Source: Chitinophaga pinensis (GTDB lineage Bacteria > Bacteroidota > Bacteroidia > Chitinophagales > CAMDFR01). Taken from it: a DNA stretch of 47,400 bases. A program made the translations under genes and the position numbers. The notes beneath the pieces are model-generated. The model saw only the letters and a list, made by a program, of their open reading frames with translations. It was not told the DNA's origin and made no database searches. Location: contig CAMART010000024.1 in assembly GCA_945860705.1 (NCBI GenBank), forward strand, positions 1 to 47,400, given 5' to 3'. Of the stretch, positions 28,095 to 35,416 are shown one piece after another (position 1 is the first letter of the stretch; each line of letters starts with the position of its first letter).

Positions 28095-28385
28095 CTAGTC
28101 CTCAATTTTACTCATATTATTCATCCTTCCAATCATACAACTTGCATAACTTTTCATTTGTAATAATAAACCATTCTCTTCTGTAGCTTCGGGATATCCC
28201 AAAGTATATAACTTGTCTATAATTTCTTTTCTAGTTAAATCATTTTCATAAGTAATATCTACTGTATTCTCTTCAAGTATTACATCTACATGTTTTACTC
28301 CATTTATTTTTAATAAATCATGGGTAATAGTAGTAGCACAACCTGTACATTTAAGATTTGCTACTATTATTTTTTCTTCAATCAT
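28095..28385 (-). CDS. Heavy-metal-associated (HMA) domain protein
   Basis: A 96-residue small cytoplasmic protein with one HMA fold. The metal-binding CxxC is C13-T-G-C16 in VANLKCTGCATTI, followed by the usual beta-alpha pattern (KHVDVILEENTVDITYEND) and KLYTLGYPE. HMA proteins carry or sense soft metals such as copper. A C-terminal extension holds one more Cys (SYASCMIGRM). It lies 19 bases downstream of the persulfide dioxygenase gene and is almost certainly co-transcribed with it, which hints at a thiol or persulfide context rather than a metal pump. No P-type ATPase gene is nearby. Confidence 0.85.
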   Translation of the reverse strand: MIEEKIIVANLKCTGCATTITHDLLKINGVKHVDVILEENTVDITYENDLTRKEIIDKLYTLGYPEATEENGLLLQMKSYASCMIGRMNNMSKIED

Positions 28386-28404
28386 ATTCTGTTTTTTAGT
28401 TTAT

Positions 28405-29817
28405 CTATAATAAAGAGGTAGGGCAAACATAGGTTGTTTTTGGAAGTGAGGTATTTCTTATTGCATCAAAGCCTCCTTCTAGTTCATCAAAATTTGTCCA
28501 TCCTTTTTGTTTTAATAATGATGCTGCAATCATACTTCTGTATCCACCTCCACATTGTAAAATAAAATATTCATCTTTTGGAAATTCACTTATGTTTTTT
28601 TGCAAAGTATTTAAAGGAATATTTTTTGCATTGACTAAATGCTCTGAATCAAACTCGCTTTTTTTTCTAACATCTATCACTAATTTATTTTTTTTATATA
28701 TTTCTTCAAATTCATCAATTGATATTCTATTAATAAATTCGATAGGCTTCTGAGCATTTTCCCATGTTTTAAATCCTCCATTTAAATATCCTATACTACC
28801 ATCATATCCTATTCTAGAAAGGCGTGTAATGGCTTCTTTTTCTTTGCCTATATCTGTTATTAATATTATTTTTTGTTTAATATCTGCTATTATTTCTCCA
28901 ACCCACTGAGCAAAACTTCCTTCTAATCCTATATTAATACTATTTGGTATAAATCCTTTTGCAAACTCAGTAGCATTTCTAGTATCCAGAATTAGTGCAT
29001 TCTCCTCATGTTGTAACACTTCAAATTCTTCTATACTTAAAGGTTTATATCCTTTAAGCATCACCTCATCTAAACTTTCATATCCTTTTATATTCATCAA
29101 GACATTACTTGGAAAATATGCTGGAGGAGCAGTAAGTCCACTCAATACAACTTTAACAAATGCTTCTTTTGTTAAATTTGGATTCAGAGCATAATTCGTT
29201 TTCTTTTGGTGACCTAAAGTATCAGTTGTTTCTTTACTCATATTTTTACCACATGCACTTCCTGCACCATGATTTGGATATACTATCAAATCATCACTTA
29301 AAGTCATTATTTTATTTCTAAGAGAATCATACAAATGACCTGCTAAAATTTCTTCAGTCAACTCTGCAACTACATGTTGTGCTAAATCTGGTCGACCTAC
29401 ATCCCCTATAAATAAGGTATCTCCTGTGATAATTCCATGTTCTTTTCCATTTTCATCTATCAATAGATAAGTTGTACTTTCCATTGTATGACCTGGAGTA
29501 TGAATAGCTTTTATTTTGCCTTTACCCAACTCAAAAAATTCTCCATCTGTAGCAATAACAGCATCAAAATCAGGCTTTGCTGTAGGACCATAAACTATTT
29601 GAGCACCTGTTTTTTTTGCTAAATCTAAATGACCACTTACAAAATCTGCATGAAAATGTGTTTCGAAAATATACTTTATTATAGCTCCATTCTCCTTGGC
29701 TTTCTCTATATATGGCTCTACTTCTCTCAAAGGATCAAATATGGCTACTTCTCCATTACTTTCTACATAATATGCTGCATGAGATAAACATCCGGTATAT
29801 AGTTGCTCTATTTTCAT
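28405..29817 (-). CDS. CstB-like persulfide dioxygenase-pseudorhodanese-rhodanese
   Basis: A 470-residue cytoplasmic fusion. Residues 1-240 are a metallo-beta-lactamase fold with the iron-site motif HFHADFVSGH (54-63), then HTPGH and GDTLFIGDVGRPDL, as in persulfide dioxygenases (ETHE1 group). Residues about 255-355 form a rhodanese fold whose active-site loop has no cysteine (ILITDIGKE). Residues about 365-465 form a second rhodanese with the catalytic C422 in LQCGGGYRSM. This order is that of staphylococcal CstB, which oxidises persulfides and transfers sulfur to make thiosulfate. The role in sulfide detoxification is therefore inferred from family and architecture. An HMA gene follows 19 bases later. 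Confidence 0.85.
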   Translation of the reverse strand: MKIEQLYTGCLSHAAYYVESNGEVAIFDPLREVEPYIEKAKENGAIIKYIFETHFHADFVSGHLDLAKKTGAQIVYGPTAKPDFDAVIATDGEFFELGKGKIKAIHTPGHTMESTTYLLIDENGKEHGIITGDTLFIGDVGRPDLAQHVVAELTEEILAGHLYDSLRNKIMTLSDDLIVYPNHGAGSACGKNMSKETTDTLGHQKKTNYALNPNLTKEAFVKVVLSGLTAPPAYFPSNVLMNIKGYESLDEVMLKGYKPLSIEEFEVLQHEENALILDTRNATEFAKGFIPNSINIGLEGSFAQWVGEIIADIKQKIILITDIGKEKEAITRLSRIGYDGSIGYLNGGFKTWENAQKPIEFINRISIDEFEEIYKKNKLVIDVRKKSEFDSEHLVNAKNIPLNTLQKNISEFPKDEYFILQCGGGYRSMIAASLLKQKGWTNFDELEGGFDAIRNTSLPKTTYVCPTSLL

Positions 29818-29841
29818 GATTATAATTATATTTTAACTTAA

Positions 29842-29849
29842 CAAATATA
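29842..29849 (-). promoter_or_regulatory. -7 promoter box of the CstB-like/HMA unit
   Basis: TATATTTG on the minus strand matches TAnnTTTG exactly, 24 bases from the start codon at 29817. No regulator gene or clear operator is adjacent. Confidence 0.5.
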
Positions 29850-29945
29850 ATATATTAATGTCTTTTTATCTTAAAAAGTTCAAAAAATATTATTATGATA
29901 AATTCTAACCAATAATGTTTAATTTTATTTTTAGAAGATAACAAT

Positions 29946-30839
29946 ATGCTCGCAAAATATTTAATAAAAAGTACTGTAAACAAATTAAGAAAACAGGCAG
30001 ACTATACCGATATACCTAAAGCAAGACTAGGAATGGAGCTTGCTACAGCTTTATCTCCCACTTTTCATGAATCGGTAGAATACAAGCAATTTAAAATAGA
30101 ACATATAAATTGTAAATGGGTACTGCCAGACAAAGCACATGAAAAAAAAGTATTGCTTTACTTTCATGGAGGTGGTTATGCATCTGGCTCAGTGCAGACT
30201 CATAAATCTTTGGTAACTCAAATTTGTAAGCATGGAAATGTAAATGGACTATTATTTGATTATAGACTGAGTCCTGAACATCAGTTTCCGGCACCAATTG
30301 AAGACTCTGTGAAAGTGTATTTATGGCTACTAAATAACGGGTATAATGCTTCTCAAATCGCTTTTGGTGGAGATTCAGCTGGAGGTGGATTGGCTATGGC
30401 TACACTTATGTATATAAGAGACCATCAACTAGCTAGTCTTCCTAAATGCTATATAGGTCTAAGTCCATGGATGGATCTTACAGGTAATAGCGAATCTTTA
30501 TTAAAAAATGCAAATACTGATGCTATGATTAATATAGAAGCTATGGATCATTGGGTAAATAATTATGTAGGTACTGAAAATAGAGAGCACCAATATATTT
30601 CACCACTTTTTGGTAAAATGCATGACCTACCTGAAATGTATATACAAGTTTGTAAAGTAGAAGTACTACACCAAGATTCTATTTCTTTTTATAATAAAGC
30701 TAAGGAACATGGCTTAGATATAAAACTAGAAGAATATGGTGACTTACTGCATGTATGGCAAGCTTTCTGGCCTATATTGAAAGAGGGAAGAGAAGCAAAT
30801 GAAAAACTAGGAAAGTATATTAAAGACAAACTTAAATAA
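29946..30839 (+). CDS. Alpha/beta hydrolase, HSL-type esterase
   Basis: A 297-residue carboxylesterase of the hormone-sensitive-lipase group. The oxyanion motif HGGGY is at 74-78 and the nucleophile S144 is in GGDSAGGG. The histidine is H269 in LLHVWQAF. The catalytic acid, normally Asp in DxLxD, appears to be E239 in CKVEVLHQD, an unusual but chemically plausible substitution. There is no signal peptide, so it should be cytoplasmic. The substrate is unknown. It is a single gene converging with the YceI gene 3 bases away. Confidence 0.88.
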   Translation: MLAKYLIKSTVNKLRKQADYTDIPKARLGMELATALSPTFHESVEYKQFKIEHINCKWVLPDKAHEKKVLLYFHGGGYASGSVQTHKSLVTQICKHGNVNGLLFDYRLSPEHQFPAPIEDSVKVYLWLLNNGYNASQIAFGGDSAGGGLAMATLMYIRDHQLASLPKCYIGLSPWMDLTGNSESLLKNANTDAMINIEAMDHWVNNYVGTENREHQYISPLFGKMHDLPEMYIQVCKVEVLHQDSISFYNKAKEHGLDIKLEEYGDLLHVWQAFWPILKEGREANEKLGKYIKDKLK

Positions 30840-30842
30840 AAA

Positions 30843-31565
30843 CTACTCTTTTTTAGCAAAAACATTTATATCAATAGTAATCATATCATCAATAATTTTT
30901 TCTTTCAAAATATTGATGGTACTAGCATTCGAATAATTAATTCCCCATTTATTTCTATCTATTTTAAAGTTGGTTTTAATATTGATTTGATCATTTATAA
31001 ATGAATAACTAGCAGGAAAATTAATTTCATGAGTGATGCCTTTTATAGTTAAATAAGCATATACATCACATAAATTTTCTTTATTACTTTGTTCAGCAAC
31101 TATTTCTGGATATACTATTTTTTTGATATTTAGAGAGGCATTTGCAAACGAATCTACATAAAAGAAATCTTTACTTTTTAGATGAGAAATTAATTGAATG
31201 TTTTCTTTAGCATCTGAAATATCTACATTTTTGATAGATTTCATATCTATAAAAATAGTGCCTGCTACTATTTTTTCACCATCCATTTGAAGCTGACCTT
31301 CTTTTATTTTTATAAGTCCATTATGCTCAAGTGAGCCAAATTTGAATCCTCCGTACCACTTTATAGTAGAGTTTTCTGGAAAAATAGTATAACTAGATTT
31401 ATAATCACCGCTTACTACTTGTACTTCTTTTTGCAGAGACACATCAGTTGTATTTACATTGTTTTTGCAAGTAGTAAATAGTATAGATAAAAAAAGAAGT
31501 ACAAATATATTTAGTAAAGTAGTCCTGTTTTTTAAATACATTTTGACGGTAAATCGCAGATTCAT
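30843..31565 (-). CDS. YceI-family lipoprotein
   Basis: A lipid- or isoprenoid-binding beta-barrel protein of the YceI family, anchored as a lipoprotein. The lipobox is ILFTTC. After it, TIKWYGGFKFGSLEHNGLIKIKEG and the C-terminal FKIDRNKWGINY are the family hallmarks. The frame opens with a TTG at 31577 overlapping the upstream stop, but the first ATG (31565) or the second (31541, giving a normal 24-residue signal) is more likely. I use 31565. It follows the PaaN-like dehydrogenase gene by 4 bases, so the pair is probably translated together. Confidence 0.82.
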   Translation of the reverse strand: MNLRFTVKMYLKNRTTLLNIFVLLFLSILFTTCKNNVNTTDVSLQKEVQVVSGDYKSSYTIFPENSTIKWYGGFKFGSLEHNGLIKIKEGQLQMDGEKIVAGTIFIDMKSIKNVDISDAKENIQLISHLKSKDFFYVDSFANASLNIKKIVYPEIVAEQSNKENLCDVYAYLTIKGITHEINFPASYSFINDQINIKTNFKIDRNKWGINYSNASTINILKEKIIDDMITIDINVFAKKE

Positions 31566-31569
31566 TTTT

Positions 31570-33225
31570 TTATGCAATTCTTCTATGACCTACCCAAACA
31601 AATCTTTTACAAACATATTCGGGATTGGTAAATGATGCATTACCTGCGGGATTTCCTCCAGTAACATGGAAATCTGAGAAAGCTGCGTGCTGATTTACCC
31701 AAATCATACCTACTAGATTTAATGAAACTGGTGCATATACACTTTCCATTTCTTCTATTATTTTATTGGATGTATTTGCATCTGTACTATATGCCGCACA
31801 TGTGATAGCTCCATGTTTTTGAGTCATGTCTTTTGCCAATTGTATAGACTCATCTGTATCTTTTGTTTTGATGATAAGTACAATAGGTCCAAAAAGTTCA
31901 TTTTCATAAATACCAAAGTCTTTGCTATCTAGTTCTAAAACTATAGGAGAAATACTTCTTGCATTTGGAAAATCTGCATGTGCTACATTTTGAGAATCTA
32001 ACAACACCACTCCATCCATTTTTCTCAATGAATTTACTCGTTTTAGTGTCAATTCATTTTGTACTGCACCATATGTACCTGCAGCCATTTTTGGATTATT
32101 TGCGATTCCTGCTATACCTTCTTTAAATGCAGCTACTACTTCTTCGTATGTCATATGCGCATCACCATTTTTTATTCCTGTAGCAGGTATAAAAAAGTTT
32201 TGTGGAGCCGTACACATCTGACCGCTATATAATGATACTGCAAACGAAAGATTTTGAACTACCGCATTGATATCAGCTACAGAGTCAATAATCACACTAT
32301 TCACACCCGCTTTTTCTGTAAAGACTACTTTATCTTTCAGTCCTTCTACATAACTTCCAAATGTAGAACCACCTGTATAATCAATCAATTTTACTAATGG
32401 ATGCTCACAAAGTTCTTTTGTAATCAATTTGTCACTAGCATCAACTGCAAGCTGGCAAGTAAGAGGATCTAAGCCTTTTTCGCTCAATGCTTTTTGAATT
32501 TCAGCTACTACTATGGCTATAGGTAAAACTGCTTTGGGATGTGGTTTTACTATCACTGCATTGCCTGTCATCAATGATGCGTACATACCCGGAACACTAT
32601 TCCAAATAGGAAATGTAGAGCAACCTATCACTAGACCAACTCCTTTAGGTATTGCTTTAAATTGTTTTTCAAGCACTACATTAAATTTACCCATTGGCTT
32701 ATCCCAAGTTACATTTTGAGGAAAGCGAGTTAACTCTTCATAAGCCATAGCTAATGATTCTAGTGCTCTATCATTGGCATGCGGACCACTAGCTTGAAAT
32801 GACATCATAAATGCCTGCCCAGTAGTATGCATAGTAGCAAAAGCTATTTCATTAAATCTTTTCGCAATTCTTTCAAGTGAATCTATCAATACTTCTGCTC
32901 TATCATCTACAGATACATTTTTCCATGCGTTCATTGCTCTAGCGCTTCGTATCACTGTTTTTTCTACATCAAATGCAGGATATTGAATTTCTAATTTTTC
33001 TTGAGTAAATGGTGATACTTCTTCAGATACCCACGCTGATGGATTTTCTTGTTGTAGTTCCTTAAACTCATTATTCAAATAAGCACTAAATATTTCTAAT
33101 CCTTTAGATGCACCATCTTCGCCGTATGCTTTTGGATGCTCTGGATATTGAGCAAAAAAAGTACGTTCGTGAATAGCCTTGATTGCATTGTCTAAAATTG
33201 ATTTGTAATTAGAAGAAAGTGCCAT
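31570..33225 (-). CDS. Aldehyde dehydrogenase, PaaN-like
   Basis: A 551-residue NAD(P)-dependent aldehyde dehydrogenase. Length and sequence match the PaaN-type group named from phenylacetate degradation. The catalytic cysteine is C338 in SGQMCTAPQN. Cofactor and fold motifs include VIGCSTFPIWNSVPG, AVIVKPHPKAVLP and TGGSTFGSYVEG. The C-terminus has GNPAGNASFTNPEYVCKRFVWVGHR. I start it at ATG 33225. An upstream in-frame TTG at 33261 lies inside the -7 box and would be untranscribed. No other phenylacetate genes are present, so the substrate may differ. A YceI gene follows directly. Confidence 0.88.
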   Translation of the reverse strand: MALSSNYKSILDNAIKAIHERTFFAQYPEHPKAYGEDGASKGLEIFSAYLNNEFKELQQENPSAWVSEEVSPFTQEKLEIQYPAFDVEKTVIRSARAMNAWKNVSVDDRAEVLIDSLERIAKRFNEIAFATMHTTGQAFMMSFQASGPHANDRALESLAMAYEELTRFPQNVTWDKPMGKFNVVLEKQFKAIPKGVGLVIGCSTFPIWNSVPGMYASLMTGNAVIVKPHPKAVLPIAIVVAEIQKALSEKGLDPLTCQLAVDASDKLITKELCEHPLVKLIDYTGGSTFGSYVEGLKDKVVFTEKAGVNSVIIDSVADINAVVQNLSFAVSLYSGQMCTAPQNFFIPATGIKNGDAHMTYEEVVAAFKEGIAGIANNPKMAAGTYGAVQNELTLKRVNSLRKMDGVVLLDSQNVAHADFPNARSISPIVLELDSKDFGIYENELFGPIVLIIKTKDTDESIQLAKDMTQKHGAITCAAYSTDANTSNKIIEEMESVYAPVSLNLVGMIWVNQHAAFSDFHVTGGNPAGNASFTNPEYVCKRFVWVGHRRIA

Positions 33226-33258
33226 AATTATATTTTTATATGATGAATATTTAGAATT

Positions 33259-33266
33259 CAAAGATA
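33259..33266 (-). promoter_or_regulatory. -7 promoter box of the PaaN-like/YceI unit
   Basis: TATCTTTG on the minus strand matches TAnnTTTG exactly and lies 33 bases upstream of the ATG at 33225. It decides the start codon because the longer reading frame would begin inside it. Confidence 0.6.
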
Positions 33267-33332
33267 ATAAAACATAGCTGTTTCTTATAATGCTAATATC
33301 TAAAATTTCAAATTTGCATTTTTACAATTATT

Positions 33333-33928
33333 CTAATAGAAGGTTTTAAGATTTTCTGCTTGTTTTGTAGCTTTACTTGTACCTCCAAAACTTACAAAAA
33401 ACTTGAGAATAGGCATCATAATTGGCGAACTTTTAAACTCTGCCTGCTCTCTATATAAATTATAAGTATGTTTAATTTCAAATGCTAGACCAAAAGTAGT
33501 AGCTCGTTTTGTATGAAACTTTACTCCTGTACCTATACTATTAGTTAAATTTATTTCTCGCATAACAAATCTAGGACCGTAACCAAACTCCATACCCGCA
33601 TTAGTATAAAGAAATGGACTTACTTTCGATTTTGTCATAAAATCATGTTCGTATCTTATTCCAAAAGTCAGAAACTTTGTACCTCGCAATGTAATTCCAT
33701 TCATCGATGTACCTATCCCTATACCGATAAAGTTTTTATTATTTATACTCAATCCATTTATAATATTAATACCTGCAGCATTTCTATTAATCCAAAATTC
33801 ATTATGGTTCCAATAGGCTATACTAGCTTTAGGCTTGATAGTATCTGTAGATTTGTTTTGAGTTAAACCTTGAGCTTTTGATGAAAGAATAGTAATAAAG
33901 ACTAAAACTAAAAAAATACTTTTTTCAT
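33333..33928 (-). pseudogene. Frameshifted outer membrane beta-barrel protein
   Basis: The open frame from 33752 (a TTG codon) to 33333 encodes 139 residues of alternating beta-strand pattern ending in an aromatic residue (NLKTFY), like an outer membrane barrel. The same frame stays open upstream and encodes a signal peptide (LVLVFITILSSKAQ), but its ATG at 33928 is in another frame and meets a stop after six codons. Adding one base to the seven-A run at 33910-33916 joins them into an intact protein of about 198 residues beginning MKKVFFLVLVF. A -7-like box (TTTATTTG, 33951-33958) lies 22 bases upstream of that ATG. Sequencing error, real mutation or slippage are all possible. I do not recognise the family. 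Confidence 0.65.
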
Positions 33929-33986
33929 TTATTTAATTATTTGATTCGTGCAAATAAAAAAAGTATTTCTAAGTAATGTCTTACAT

Positions 33987-34006
33987 AAAAAGTTAAATAA
34001 CTTTTT
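33987..34006 (-). terminator. Weak AT-only hairpin after the DUF899 gene
   Basis: AAAAAGTT pairs with AACTTTTT around a 4-base loop, with A and T runs on both sides. It could end the DUF899 transcript 95 bases beyond its stop, but the stem has only one G-C pair. Confidence 0.3.
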
Positions 34007-34101
34007 TTAAGTTAATAAAAGATAAAACATAAAAGTTATGGCTTTACATAAATCCTATATTTCATTTGTTTTATTGAATTATTGATAGTAAATGTATGAT
34101 T

Positions 34102-34683
34102 TTAATACTCAAACTTAGGCACCCATCCATTCTCTTTTTTAGATAGCAAATCAAAGAAATGCCATGGACTACAATACACATCACCAGGTCCAAAATAATC
34201 TTTATTGCTTCTGTATATTTTTCCATTCTTTTTAACAAAAGCAGAGACCCCTGGCATATAATACATCTTAGCTTCCTTTTCAGTAGCATATCCACAGTCT
34301 TTTATAAAATCACTTTCAAAAGCTGAAATGCAGGTAAACTGCCATCCTCTACTTTCTGAAAAATCTTTCATGATAGATGGTTCATTTGGACTCACCAAAA
34401 CCATAGGCACTCTGTCATTGATCACTCGTGTAGCACTGCTGAGCGTATCTGCCCACATCGTACAATAGGAACATTGTTTACCCATATTATGAATGACTAG
34501 CAATTCATCATTATCTTTAAAAAATGATGAAAACAGTATATCCTTTCCATTTTTATCTTTCAAAGTATAATCGCTAAAAGCTTCTAATTCTCTGTTTTTT
34601 CTAAGTTCTGAAATTTCTTTTTGTTTAGCTTCAATTTCAGTTTGTATTAATTCTATCTGCTTATCAGTATCTTGGTATGTCAT
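34102..34683 (-). CDS. DUF899-type thioredoxin-like protein
   Basis: A 193-residue cytoplasmic protein. After a coiled coil (about residues 5-35, with QKEISELRKNRELE) comes a thioredoxin-like fold: KDNDELLVIHNMGKQCSYCTMWAD with the pair C71-x-x-C74, VSPNEPSIMKDFSESRGW, and a C-terminal YFGPGDVYCSPWHFFDLL. These match the DUF899 family, sometimes annotated as thioredoxin family protein. The redox function is inferred from the CxxC. It diverges from the CAP gene across a 51-base spacer. Confidence 0.8.
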   Translation of the reverse strand: MTYQDTDKQIELIQTEIEAKQKEISELRKNRELEAFSDYTLKDKNGKDILFSSFFKDNDELLVIHNMGKQCSYCTMWADTLSSATRVINDRVPMVLVSPNEPSIMKDFSESRGWQFTCISAFESDFIKDCGYATEKEAKMYYMPGVSAFVKKNGKIYRSNKDYFGPGDVYCSPWHFFDLLSKKENGWVPKFEY

Positions 34684-34734
34684 TTGTATTGTATATTTAT
34701 GTAATAAAAATACAAAAAATTACGTTTTGAAAGT

Positions 34735-35382
34735 ATGAAAAATATCATCTTAATATTAAATTTATTTATAAGCAGTATAGTTTTTGGACAAACTGTAGAG
34801 GAAACTCTACAAGCAATACCTACATATAATCAAGCTACAGTATTTGATGATACTACTTATAGTGAGACCACTTGGCAAGAATTTTATCAAATAAAAGATA
34901 TTCTTACACCAATTGATTATAAAAATATTGATTTAGGATTATTGAATGCCTGTATGCTTTATGCCACCAATAAAATAAGAGCCAAATACAATAAAGCTCC
35001 TCTTTCATTTCAAAATCAATTGAGAAATGCAGCTATGATACACAGCTATAATATGGTAAAACAAAATTTCTTTAGTCACGAGAACCCAAAACCAGGCATC
35101 TACAAAACCATGAAAAGTAGAATAGAGGCTAATAAATATTTTGGAGAAGGTATTGCTGAAAATATTTATAAGGGATTTTTGGATACTGAAAAACCAAAAA
35201 GCTATATAGCGTTAGCTGAAGAGGCTATCAATAGATTTTATAGCTCACCTGAACACAAAGCTAACATGCTCAATCCTAAATATACTGAGTGTGGACAGGC
35301 TTGTTATTTTTATTCAAGTCCAAAAGATGGGTATATATATTATACAGTCACTCAAAATTATGGCTATCCTTGGAAAGAATAA
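34735..35382 (+). CDS. Secreted CAP (SCP-like) domain protein
   Basis: A 215-residue exported protein. Residues 1-19 form a signal peptide ending VFGQ. Residues about 80-210 form a CAP domain: YATNKIRAKYNKAPLSFQNQL, AAMIHSYNMVKQNFFSHENP, GEGIAENIYKG, and the late motif SSPEHKANMLNPKYTECG. The His and Glu residues of the CAP cavity are present. Bacterial CAP proteins have varied or unknown roles outside the cell. The next gene, a membrane glycosyltransferase, starts 34 bases later on the same strand. Confidence 0.85.
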   Translation: MKNIILILNLFISSIVFGQTVEETLQAIPTYNQATVFDDTTYSETTWQEFYQIKDILTPIDYKNIDLGLLNACMLYATNKIRAKYNKAPLSFQNQLRNAAMIHSYNMVKQNFFSHENPKPGIYKTMKSRIEANKYFGEGIAENIYKGFLDTEKPKSYIALAEEAINRFYSSPEHKANMLNPKYTECGQACYFYSSPKDGYIYYTVTQNYGYPWKE

Positions 35383-35416
35383 TGCTAGTTTAGATATTAA
35401 GCAATAGTTTTGCTTT

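Noticed and set aside
34071-34295. Alternative minus-strand frame overlapping the DUF899 gene
   Set aside because: The DUF899 frame carries clear family motifs; the alternative is low in structure and has no start context.
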